Shown here: in pieces, positions 7,031 to 12,996 of the stretch | How positions within the stretch are numbered: the stretch's first letter is position 1 | How the letters are laid out: every line of letters starts with the position of its first letter | DNA from: Myxococcales bacterium UBA5297 | GTDB lineage: Bacteria; Myxococcota; Myxococcia; Myxococcales; UBA5297 | Reading direction: 5' to 3' | Length of the DNA stretch: 12,996 nt | NCBI GenBank assembly: GCA_002408385.1 | Contig: DHSB01000156.1 | Coordinates: forward strand, 86,292 to 99,287 | Notes under the pieces: model-generated | Told to the model about the DNA's origin: nothing | The model's database searches: none | The model's input: only the letters and a program-made list of their open reading frames with translations | Program-made: the position numbers and the translations under genes

Positions 7031-7714
7031 ATGAGACGTGTGTGGAGGGCATCGGCGATCGCGTTTCTCGCGGTGCTGCTTGCCGCTCCTGCTGCCCAGG
7101 CGCAGTTCGGCGGCGGCTTCGGCGGCGGTAGCGGCGGAGTGGGGATCGGCGGGTACGGCGGGTACGGCGACAAGGCGGTCGAAGGGACGATACAGGGCAC
7201 GGTGCGCAGCCTGAATCTCGAGCGAGGTCTGGTGCGCGTCTCGAGCGGCGCGGGGACCCTGACCCTGCACGCGACGCCCGAGCAGCTCGCGGACGTCGAG
7301 CTGGGCGCCATCTACGACTTCGAGTACGCCAAGTACGGCAACTGGCTGTGGATGACCGGCAGCGGCGGGGGCTACGGCGGCGGCGGAGGCTTCGGCGGCG
7401 CCGGGTTCGCGGGTGACGACTTCGGCAGCGAAGGGACGGTCAGCGGCGTGGTCACTCAGCTCAACTTCGAGCGGGGCCTCATCTACATCGACGGCCGGCC
7501 GTACCGCACCCACCCGGCCGACCTGCAGGGTGTTCTGCCCGGTCAGCTCGTCAGCCTGAGCTTCCGGCAGATAGGCAGCGCCAACTGGCTCGAGGGCTAC
7601 GGCGGCTTCGGTGGCGGCATCGGCGGCGGTGGCTTCGGCGGCGACATCGGCGGCGACAGCGGGATCGGCGGCTCGGGCGGCGGCGCCTACCGCGGCGGTG
7701 GCGGATTCCCGTAA
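7031..7714 (+). CDS. Secreted glycine-rich protein with two copies of a small domain
   Basis: This 227-residue protein has a clear Sec-type signal peptide (about 1-24, ending AQAQ). Glycine-rich segments (GGGFGGG, GGYGGYG and a Gly-rich C-terminal tail) surround two related domains, one starting near residue 50 (VEGTIQG) and one near 133 (SEGTVSG). Each has the pattern EGT-x-x-G-x-V-x-x-L-N-x-ERGL-x-x-(V/I), then a beta-rich body and an aromatic segment, NWLWMTG in copy 1 and NWLEG in copy 2. The domain looks like a small beta-barrel built to control pH, ion or surface binding, but I do not recognise a named family. The start is preceded by AGGAGGGG. It lies between a terminator on its left and two strong hairpins on its right, so it is probably a single-gene transcript. 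No catalytic residues or cysteines are evident. A surface or matrix role is inference. Confidence 0.75.
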   Translation: MRRVWRASAIAFLAVLLAAPAAQAQFGGGFGGGSGGVGIGGYGGYGDKAVEGTIQGTVRSLNLERGLVRVSSGAGTLTLHATPEQLADVELGAIYDFEYAKYGNWLWMTGSGGGYGGGGGFGGAGFAGDDFGSEGTVSGVVTQLNFERGLIYIDGRPYRTHPADLQGVLPGQLVSLSFRQIGSANWLEGYGGFGGGIGGGGFGGDIGGDSGIGGSGGGAYRGGGGFP

Positions 7715-7772
7715 TCGCCGGCAGCGCCACGCTCGCGGGGGTGTCGAGGACACTCGGGCCGTTGCGGGCGCA

Positions 7773-7833
7773 GCGGCCTGGGAGGCCCAGCCGCAAGAGG
7801 CCGGACCGCGGGGAGGCTCTACGCGGTCCGGCC
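7773..7833 (+). terminator. Twin strong hairpins after the glycine-rich gene
   Basis: The first hairpin (7773-7794) pairs GCGGCCTGGG with CCCAGCCGC, with one bulged base and an AGG loop. The second is a perfect 12-bp stem, GGCCGGACCGCG (7799-7810) with CGCGGTCCGGCC (7822-7833), around an 11-base loop. They are only four bases apart. No T-tract follows, so they may be a T-less terminator or a stabilising 3' structure of the mRNA for the gene ending at 7714. Confidence 0.55.
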
Positions 7834-7888
7834 AGCCTTATCCGAGCAGAGCGAGCCTACCGAAGCCGGCCGAGCCGCAACCAACGAG

Positions 7889-7983
7889 GGGCCTGGTTTT
7901 GATCGAGCGACGGACTTCGCCCCCAACAACCCGGGGCGCAGGCGCCGGGCGAGCGCGGCGACCGGGCCTGGTCTTGATCGAGC
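7889..7983 (+). repeat. 20-bp direct repeat pair, 75 bp apart
   Basis: GGGCCTGGTTTTGATCGAGC (7889-7908) recurs at 7964-7983 with one T-to-C change. The rest of the 318-bp gap between 7714 and 8033 holds the hairpins at 7773-7833 and no gene that I can support. The repeat may be a dispersed intergenic motif or a binding site. The second copy contains TTGATC (7974-7979), which with TACAAG (7996-8001) could make a weak promoter for the gene at 8033. Confidence 0.6.
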
Positions 7984-8032
7984 AGGTAATGCCGGTACAA
8001 GCTGCACGGGACCACAGGCGAGGGCGGACTGC

Positions 8033-9292
8033 ATGTCGAAAGCTTCGAGGCTCCGGCAGGTGCTCGCGGCGCTCTTCGGCAGGGATGAACAGCAGCGCGA
8101 CTGGGCCTTCGAGCAGCTTCGGCCGCTGCGGGGCGAGCCGCTGCAGGCCAGGAGTCGCGAGGATGCGCGGGCGGTGGTCGAGGCCTTCGCGTGGAGGTCC
8201 CCGACCGCGAAAAGGCGCCGGCCTCGGCCCGTCCATGCGCTCCTCGGGCTGGTGCTGCGCCCGGGCTCCAAGGAGGCCGCGGATTTCTTCCGCGAGGCGG
8301 CGACGCCGGCCATCGTCGAAGCCTGGCCGACTCTGGAGTCGGACGAGCGCGGCGTGGCGCTCAAGGTGCTGGTCCTGTTCGGCACGCGCGAGGCGCTGCG
8401 CTTCTTCGCCGCCTGCCTGCTCGAGGAGGACGGCGCGCACGAGCTGGCCGTCATCGCGGCGCTCAACGAGGTCGATCCCCAGACCGCGCTGCTCGACGAG
8501 CTCCTCCCTGCCCTCGAGCCGGTGCTCGACTCTCCCGGCTCGAGCGCGGTCGCCGTGCTCGAGCTCGCCAACCGCCTGGCCGACGAGGAACGGCTCGCGA
8601 CCCACCCGGCCGGCTCGCGGCTGGAGCGCCTCGGAGCTTGGATCCGCTCGCGCGAGCCCTCGGAGCTCCGCTCCGCGCTCGCCGCCGTACATGCGCTCGC
8701 ACACCTCGACGGCAGGCCGGCCTCGGCGCTGCGCAAGGAGGCTCTCTTCCATCCGAGCCCCGAGGTACGCCTGCAGGCTATCCATGCGAGGTGCCGGCAG
8801 GATGAGCCAGGAGCAGAGCTCGAGCTGGCTCGCGCGGTGCTCGATCCTCGCGTCTCGAAGCGGGCGCGCGAGCTGCTCGAGATGCTCGGCAAGTCGCACC
8901 TTGTCCCTGCCGCGGCGAGCGACCCCGAGTTCCTCGCGCGTTCCGAGCTGATGGCTTGGCTTGCGCACCCGATGGAGTTCGGCCGCCCGCCTCAGAGGAT
9001 GGAGCTTTGGGATAGACGCCTGTTGCGTTGGCCGCCAACCGAGGACGAACGCGAGCTGTTCCTGTATCGCTATACCTACGTCGACGCGCCCGGCGGGCCA
9101 GAGACCGGCGTGGGGCTGGTCGGCTCGATAACCGTCAGCCTCTCTGGCGACGCTCGCCCCGATCCCGAAGGGAGTCCCGAAGAAGCTCTCGCGGTGCACT
9201 GCGCGTGGGAGCTGCAGCAGGCCGGCTTGCGCGCAGAGAGACAAGCGCTCCTCGCCTCGTGCCGCAGGCAGCTTGGCTTTGCGAAGGGCTGA
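8033..9292 (+). CDS. HEAT-like helical repeat protein with a distinct C-terminal domain
   Basis: This 419-residue protein is probably cytoplasmic: it has no signal peptide or membrane segment. Residues 1 to about 300 are Leu/Ala/Arg-rich amphipathic helices in repeated pairs, for example around VALKVLVLFGTREALRFFA, ALAAVHALAHLDG and EVRLQAIHARC, in the manner of HEAT repeats, which are protein-binding scaffolds. The last ~90 residues differ: a YRYTYVDAP segment, VGLVGSITVSL, and then SPEEALAVHCAWELQ, suggesting a small alpha/beta domain. I have seen this kind of tail in uncharacterised HEAT proteins of myxobacteria and planctomycetes but cannot name it. The ribosome binding site before the ATG is weak (GAGGGCGG). 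The gene faces the minus-strand lipoprotein gene, and both end in a shared repeat-rich gap. Function is unknown. Confidence 0.7.
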   Translation: MSKASRLRQVLAALFGRDEQQRDWAFEQLRPLRGEPLQARSREDARAVVEAFAWRSPTAKRRRPRPVHALLGLVLRPGSKEAADFFREAATPAIVEAWPTLESDERGVALKVLVLFGTREALRFFAACLLEEDGAHELAVIAALNEVDPQTALLDELLPALEPVLDSPGSSAVAVLELANRLADEERLATHPAGSRLERLGAWIRSREPSELRSALAAVHALAHLDGRPASALRKEALFHPSPEVRLQAIHARCRQDEPGAELELARAVLDPRVSKRARELLEMLGKSHLVPAAASDPEFLARSELMAWLAHPMEFGRPPQRMELWDRRLLRWPPTEDERELFLYRYTYVDAPGGPETGVGLVGSITVSLSGDARPDPEGSPEEALAVHCAWELQQAGLRAERQALLASCRRQLGFAKG

Positions 9293-9298
9293 AGGGGC

Positions 9299-9344
9299 GT
9301 CGAGAAATCCTGCTTCGACTCGGTCCGGTTCCGCTCACCCTGAG
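9299..9344 (+). repeat. Dispersed intergenic repeat, copy 2
   Basis: This is the second copy of the element at 2495-2540, with 41 of 46 bases identical and the core CGCTCACCCTG at 9332-9342. It begins six bases after the stop codon of the HEAT-like gene. Copy 1 likewise begins shortly after a stop codon. Confidence 0.65.
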
Positions 9345-9421
9345 GATCGCTGCCGATGCCCCAGCGACCGGAGCGGAGTCGAAGGGCCTCTCGACTTCGC
9401 CTCCCTCGTTCCTCGGGAGGC
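9313..9421. terminator. Inverted repeat and hairpin between convergent genes
   Basis: CTTCGACTC (9313-9321) and GAGTCGAAG (9376-9384) are perfect 9-bp inverted repeats enclosing most of the dispersed repeat. Next to them GCCTCCC (9399-9405) and GGGAGGC (9415-9421) form a 7-bp hairpin with a nine-base loop. They lie in the 194-bp gap where the gene ending at 9292 and the minus-strand gene ending at 9487 meet, so they may end transcription in both directions. No T-tract is present on either side. Confidence 0.45.
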
Positions 9422-9486
9422 TGCGCTCGAGGTGACCGGGGGGGGCCGGGCACGGGCTGTCGTCGAGGAGCAGCGCGCCGGCGGTT

Positions 9487-10071
9487 CTACCGGCACCTGC
9501 AAAGCGACTCGGCGCAGGAGAAGCCGGTGCACTCGTTGTCGGTCTCCTGCAGCTCGCAGTCATCGGGCGTCGCGCACCACTTCTCGAACGGATGCGTCAG
9601 CTCGAAGAAGGGGACCATCAGCGCGCCCTCGCCTTCCTGGAGGTGAAAGAGGCTGATCTGAGGCGAGCTTTCGACCCAGCCGCGGGCAAGCGACATGAAG
9701 AGCCCCATCTCCAGGCCGGTCTCCGGGTCGACGTAGGTGGCCATGAGCGTCACCTTCGAGGCCCGCGAGAGGTTCGGTAGCTCGCGCTTTTGGCGGTAGG
9801 AGCCTTCGATTTCGACGATGCCTTCGCAAGGCTCTTCGCGGCAGCTCGCGACGTACTGGCCGTAGAAGCTGAGATCGGTCCGCAGCACGAGAAGCGTGAA
9901 CATGCCCTTAGCAGGCGTGCGCTCCTCGTACAGGCGAAAGGTGCCGACGAGGGTGGGGTCGAGCCCGCCGGTGAGTACCCCGAGCCTCGTCGCCGCCTTG
10001 TTCAGGTCTGGGGCCGGGCCGCAACTCGCGAGGATGGCGGCCAGCAGGGCCACGGCGAGAGTTCGATGCAT
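9487..10071 (-). CDS. Small predicted lipoprotein with a cysteine-rich C-terminus
   Basis: Starting at the ATG at 10071, this encodes 194 residues. The signal peptide ends in the consensus lipobox LASC with Cys17 lipid-modified. A further upstream ATG at 10092 adds seven residues, but the ribosome binding site AAGGGGGG lies inside that extension, so 10071 is preferred. The body has alternating beta-like segments (TFRLYEERT, FTLLVLRTDLSFYGQYV, VEIEGSYRQK, VTLMATYVDPETG) and could be a beta-barrel-like ligand binding domain, similar in outline to lipocalin-type lipoproteins; this is inference. A cysteine pair (CREEPC) lies mid-protein, and the C-terminal 30 residues hold six cysteines (KWCATPDDC, NECTGFSC, SLCRCR), a pattern like the DxDC repeats of the neighbouring EGF-like lipoprotein. 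It is divergently oriented to that gene. I do not recognise a named family. Confidence 0.72.
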   Translation of the reverse strand: MHRTLAVALLAAILASCGPAPDLNKAATRLGVLTGGLDPTLVGTFRLYEERTPAKGMFTLLVLRTDLSFYGQYVASCREEPCEGIVEIEGSYRQKRELPNLSRASKVTLMATYVDPETGLEMGLFMSLARGWVESSPQISLFHLQEGEGALMVPFFELTHPFEKWCATPDDCELQETDNECTGFSCAESLCRCR

Positions 10072-10414
10072 GGGCCCCCCTTTGCCGGCCACAACCGCCC
10101 CGGGCTCTGCCTCGGCCGACCGTCAGAGCAGGTCTCTGACCGAGAGCTTGCCGACCGTTGCCGCGCCATCTCCAGCTTGCTGCCGATCACGTTCGGGACG
10201 GCGCGAACCGCCGAGTAGGGGCCTGATCGGGAAACGGGCCGCAGCTCGGGAGGGGCTGGCGTGCATCGGCGCTCCGCCCGCCTGCCGACCGCTCTGGAAA
10301 TGCACGAGGTCTGTCCCCGGAAACTCGCACGACAGGTGCCTGCCTTGACGCTCCGCCGAGCCCGTCGGTAGGGTTCGTCCCCTTTCCGAAAACCTGCACA
10401 AAGGAAGAGCCGAC
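10072..10414. promoter_or_regulatory. Divergent intergenic region with a 19-bp dyad
   Basis: This region separates two divergent lipoprotein genes. GTCAGAG (10122-10128) and CTCTGAC (10134-10140) form a perfect 7-bp dyad with a five-base spacer. It lies about 50-70 bp upstream of the minus-strand ATG at 10071, so it could be an operator or a hairpin in that transcript's leader. The promoter of the plus-strand gene lies at 10345-10374. No gene is visible in between. Confidence 0.45.
10345..10374 (+). promoter_or_regulatory. Sigma-70-type promoter of the cysteine-rich lipoprotein gene
   Basis: TTGACG (10345-10350) and TAGGGT (10369-10374) are separated by 18 bp, a normal spacing for the housekeeping sigma factor. 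Transcription would start near 10381, leaving a leader of about 33 bases that contains the ribosome binding site AAAGGAAGAG before the ATG at 10415. Confidence 0.55.
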
Positions 10415-12295
10415 ATGGCCCAGCGACCGATGCATCCCGCCTTCTTGACGCTGCTCGCCACCATGGCGATGGCGGCCTGTGGGGGCGAAGCCGATCCGGT
10501 AGCGGGCGTGGACTCCGGCGCGAGCGCGGACGCCGCCGTGGTCGCGCCCGACGCGTCAGATGCGAACGACGGCTCATTGGCCGAGCCGGATGCGGGGAGC
10601 GGGGAGGACGCTTCGCTGCCCGGGCCCGACGGCTCGGTCGCCGGGCCGGATGCGGGGATGGAGGACGCTTCGGTCCCGGGGCCCGATGGCTCGGTGTCCG
10701 ATGGGGGCCTCGACCCTTGCGACCCCAACCCCTGCACCGACGTCGAGGGCCACAGAACCCGCTGCCTCTGGGACGGCGAGGGCGGTTTCGAGTGCCGCTG
10801 CGAGGTCGGCCTCCACGACTCCGAGGGCCTGTGCTGTCCGCCCCACTCGGCCCATCAGCAGGGCGCGTGCGCCTGCGTCGCCGGCTACGTCGACGACGGG
10901 GGCGGCGCGTGCGTCGTCGCCTGCTCCGAGGAGAGCATCGAGGGGCTGAATGGCTGGTGCCCCGAGGGCGAGGTGTGCGTCCAAGGCGCCTGCGTCGCCG
11001 ACCTCTGCGACGGGTTCGCTTGCCCGGCGCGCAGCACCTGTGTCCTGCGCGCGAACGAGCCGTTCTGCCTGTGCGAAGAGGGCCTGCACCTCTCGCAGGA
11101 TCTCTGCTGCCCGTTGCACGCGAGCAACGTGGACGGCGCCTGCGCCTGCGACCCCGGCTACGTCGATCAAGCCGGCGCCTGCGTCGCCGACCCGAGCAAC
11201 CCCTGCTTCCCGACCAACCCCTGCCGGAGCCTGCATCGCAACACCTGCGTCGCCGACGGCGCGGCCGCGGGCGGCTTTCGCTGCGAGTGCAACCAGGGCT
11301 ACGAGGAGCAGGGCGGTGCCTGCGTCCTCTCGGTCTGGACGAGCTGCCCCGCGGGCCTGGTCTGCCGCGCTCAGGTCTGTGTCCCCCAAGACCTGTCGCA
11401 GGAGCAGTGCCTGGTCGATTCGGACTGCCACGAGTTCTTCCCGGACGCGCCGAGCTTCTGCAACGAGTCGGCCGCCGGCGGCATCTGCCTCGGCTGCGTG
11501 CAGCACACCGACTGCCCGGGCAACACGCAGTGCACCTCCTACGGCTCCTGCGCCCTGCTGTGCGACGACGACGGCGATTGCCCCTACGGCCGCTGCTATT
11601 CGGCCACCGGCTTCTGCGGGCAGACCCGCTGCAGCGCGGACACCGATTGCTTCAACGGCACCGTCTGCATCGACGAGGACGGCAACGGCCAGGGGCTGTG
11701 CCTGCGCGTCCCCTGCCTCGAGACCGAGTGTTCCTCCACCCCTCCGAACGGCACCTGCCCGCAGCCTGGGCAGGCATGTCTCTACGGCGCTTGCGTCGAT
11801 AGCTGCAGCCCCAACCCCTGCACGCAGGAGCTCAACAAGACCGTCTGCACCATCGAAGGCGGCGCGCCGGTCTGCTCGTGCGCGCCCGGGTACGCCCTCG
11901 CCGCCGACGGGCGCTGCCTGCCGGAGGCGGCAGAGTGCCCGTCCGGTTTCGCCTGCAGCGGCGGGGTCTGCGCCGACACGTCGAACCCGGGGTTCGTCTG
12001 CGCCCAGGACTCCGACTGCGGCGGCGGGCTCGTCTGCTCTCCTGCACTGCCTTCCGGCTCGTGCCAGGGCTGCAGCCTCACCGCCCCCTGTCCAGCCGGC
12101 CTCGACTGCGTCTCCGGCTACTGCCTCAAGTCCTGCAGCCGGCCCTCCGACTGCCACCCGGAGATGACCTGCCGCGGCTCGGGCTACTGCGGGCGGAAAG
12201 CCTGCGCGTCACCCGCCGACTGCGCCGCGCCCTATGTCTGCGTCGCCGGCGCCGACGGCGGCACCTGCCGGCGCCCTGTCTGCACGGGACCGTAG
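10415..12295 (+). CDS. Large cysteine-rich EGF-like surface lipoprotein
   Basis: This 626-residue protein is a predicted surface or secreted lipoprotein. A signal peptide ends at MAAC with Cys22 as the lipid site, and a good ribosome binding site (AAAGGAAGAG) precedes the ATG. Residues 23 to about 100 are a linker rich in Asp, Ala, Gly, Ser and Pro, with a 20-residue tandem repeat. The rest is densely cysteine-rich. Two homologous modules, at about 105-170 and 195-260, share the order PC/AC, a C-x-C pair, G-L-H, CCP-x-H, GACAC and GYVD, ending in ACV. EGF-like units (GGFRCECNQGYE, VCSCAPGYALAADGRC) and short units of the DSDC or DADC type follow. Such proteins are common in Myxococcota, where the cysteines would form disulfides outside the cytoplasm. 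Binding or adhesion is inference; no enzymatic motif is visible. The gene has its own promoter. Confidence 0.8.
   Translation: MAQRPMHPAFLTLLATMAMAACGGEADPVAGVDSGASADAAVVAPDASDANDGSLAEPDAGSGEDASLPGPDGSVAGPDAGMEDASVPGPDGSVSDGGLDPCDPNPCTDVEGHRTRCLWDGEGGFECRCEVGLHDSEGLCCPPHSAHQQGACACVAGYVDDGGGACVVACSEESIEGLNGWCPEGEVCVQGACVADLCDGFACPARSTCVLRANEPFCLCEEGLHLSQDLCCPLHASNVDGACACDPGYVDQAGACVADPSNPCFPTNPCRSLHRNTCVADGAAAGGFRCECNQGYEEQGGACVLSVWTSCPAGLVCRAQVCVPQDLSQEQCLVDSDCHEFFPDAPSFCNESAAGGICLGCVQHTDCPGNTQCTSYGSCALLCDDDGDCPYGRCYSATGFCGQTRCSADTDCFNGTVCIDEDGNGQGLCLRVPCLETECSSTPPNGTCPQPGQACLYGACVDSCSPNPCTQELNKTVCTIEGGAPVCSCAPGYALAADGRCLPEAAECPSGFACSGGVCADTSNPGFVCAQDSDCGGGLVCSPALPSGSCQGCSLTAPCPAGLDCVSGYCLKSCSRPSDCHPEMTCRGSGYCGRKACASPADCAAPYVCVAGADGGTCRRPVCTGP
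10586..10705 (+). repeat. 60-bp tandem repeat coding the acidic linker
   Basis: Two imperfect 60-bp units begin at 10586 and 10646. They encode PDAGSGEDASLPGPDGSVAG and PDAGMEDASVPGPDGSVSDG. They keep the reading frame and lengthen the flexible linker between the lipid anchor and the cysteine-rich part. Confidence 0.75.
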
Positions 12296-12496
12296 AGCGC
12301 GCGAGCCAAGGATCGGGAGCGCCAGCGTCTCGCTGGCGCGCCGACCAGGCCAGGGCGGCGCCCGAGGAGGAAGCTTCGTTTTCCGACCCGGGGTTCTTCA
12401 CGCGCGCGCATGGGGTCACGGTCTGCGCGGTGGAAAGCAACCCTGTGCTGCCTGCGCGGATAATTGCGCACACCCCCGTCGATGGAAGGAGTGCCG
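12296..12496. other. Intergenic region with an 8-bp palindromic hairpin and possible -10 element
   Basis: GCGCCAGC (12319-12326) and GCTGGCGC (12332-12339) form a perfect 8-bp hairpin with a GTCTC loop, 23 bases after the stop of the cysteine-rich gene. It looks like a REP-type palindrome and has no T-tract. Further right GATAAT (12459-12464) could be a -10 element for the LysM gene, with no clear -35 element; it sits inside TGCGC (12453-12457) and GCGCA (12466-12470). GGAAGGAG precedes the ATG at 12497. Confidence 0.45.
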
Positions 12497-12996
12497 ATGA
12501 GCCACTACGCCATCAAGCCTGGCGAAACCCTCGGTGAGATCGCTCGCCGCTTCAACACCACCGTCAGCGCTATCGCCCGGGCGAACGGCATCCAGAATCC
12601 CGAGAACGTCCCCGCGGGGATGAACCTGGTCATCTCGGGCTGGGACGGGCTCGACTCCTTCGAGAGCGCCAGCGTCGACTCGACCTACAAAGTCAGGAGC
12701 GGCGACAGTCTCTACACCATCGCTCGGAAGCTCGGCACGACCCCGGACGCGCTCATGGCGCTCAACGGCATCCGCAATCCCAACAACCTGCGGGTCGGCC
12801 AGGTCCTCAAGGTCCCCGGTGCGGCGCCTTCCCCTGAGCCCGCGGGCAAGACCTATGAGGTGCAGCGGGGCGACAGCTTCTACACCATCGCCAGGAAGCT
12901 CGGGACGACCCCGGACGCGCTGATGGAGCTCAACGGCATCCGTGATCCCAACGGCCTGCAGGTCGGCCAGCTTCTCAAGGTCCCCGGTGCGGCGCC
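12497..12996 (+). CDS. LysM-repeat protein, 5' part (runs off the window)
   Basis: The visible part is 166 codons with no stop before the window end, so the protein is partial. It starts MSHYAIKPGETLGEIARRF with no signal peptide. Three LysM domains are seen at about residues 3-47, 63-108 and 119-163, each with the pattern Y-x-V/I-x-x-G-D/E-(T/S)-(L/F)-x-x-I-A-R, then LN/AN-G-I-x-(N/D)-P, then a V-P/I-S end. LysM domains bind peptidoglycan or chitin N-acetylglucosamine chains; an enzymatic domain may follow beyond the window, such as a peptidase or amidase. The linkers between the domains are short and Pro/Ser/Ala-rich. The ATG is preceded by GGAAGGAG at a good distance. Absence of an export signal is odd for a wall-binding protein, and suggests either non-classical export or a role inside the cell. 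Confidence 0.85.
   Translation, partial: MSHYAIKPGETLGEIARRFNTTVSAIARANGIQNPENVPAGMNLVISGWDGLDSFESASVDSTYKVRSGDSLYTIARKLGTTPDALMALNGIRNPNNLRVGQVLKVPGAAPSPEPAGKTYEVQRGDSFYTIARKLGTTPDALMELNGIRDPNGLQVGQLLKVPGAA
12683..12996 (+). repeat. 168-bp direct repeats coding LysM domains 2 and 3
   Basis: The unit at 12683-12850 recurs at 12851-12996, cut off by the window end. The two are very alike at the DNA level, including silent positions; for instance GGTCCCCGGTGCGGCGCC ends both at a 168-base offset (12811-12828 and 12979-12996). The first LysM domain (12503-12640) is more diverged. This points to recent duplication within the gene. Confidence 0.8.

Noticed and set aside
7121..7150. Glycine codon repeats as a CRISPR or tandem-repeat array
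   Set aside because: The short GGCGGC-type repeats are in frame and simply encode glycine-rich segments; there are no regular spacers.
10574..12157. 527-codon reading frame on the minus strand
   Set aside because: It is antisense to the cysteine-rich lipoprotein gene and reads as Ala/Gly/Val-rich repeats produced by the codon pattern of the real gene.

Overview
The window is very GC-rich, with strong third-position G/C and long spurious antisense reading frames. It reads like a member of the Myxococcota or a related former deltaproteobacterial lineage. The gene content fits this: a PilZ-plus-receiver protein, large cysteine-rich lipoproteins with an Asp/Gly/Ser-rich linker, glycine-rich secreted proteins and a HEAT-like protein. 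Species cannot be named from the sequence alone.

Layout: (1) 233-4478, signalling: a membrane sensor histidine kinase (PAS, GAF, HisKA, HATPase), then, after a 592-bp gene-poor gap, a PilZ/receiver protein. (2) 4748-6806, a two-gene operon ending in a strong intrinsic terminator: a coiled-coil/TPR lipoprotein resembling CpoB/YbgF, then an exported metallophosphatase-like protein. (3) 7031-7714, a secreted glycine-rich protein with two copies of a small domain, followed by two tight hairpins and a direct-repeat pair. (4) 8033-9292, a HEAT-like helical repeat protein. (5) 9487-10071 on the minus strand, a small lipoprotein, divergent from (6) 10415-12295, a large cysteine-rich EGF-like lipoprotein. 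(7) 12497 to the window end, the start of a LysM-repeat protein. Most products are predicted to act in the envelope or outside the cytoplasm.

The main discovery is in the operon. The second gene, 5627-6745, is interrupted at codon 49 by an in-frame TGA (5771-5773). Everything else about the gene is intact: a good ribosome binding site, a twin-arginine-type signal peptide, the same frame continuing for 324 codons, and a terminator after the true end. As I recall the family, exported 5'-nucleotidase-like proteins carry Cys-Gly-Cys followed by Gly-Gly-Leu-Ala-Arg at this place; here the TGA sits exactly where the second cysteine should be, giving Cys-Gly-Sec. A perfect 6-bp hairpin with a GGTCTT loop follows the TGA, and its GGTCT lies 19-23 bases downstream of the codon, which is where I recall the GGUCU of the E. 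coli fdhF SECIS element. I therefore annotate it as a selenoprotein of 372 residues. Ordinary gene calling would truncate it to a fragment without its signal peptide or its key motif. No selA, selB, selC or selD gene is in this window, so the decoding machinery must be looked for elsewhere in the genome.
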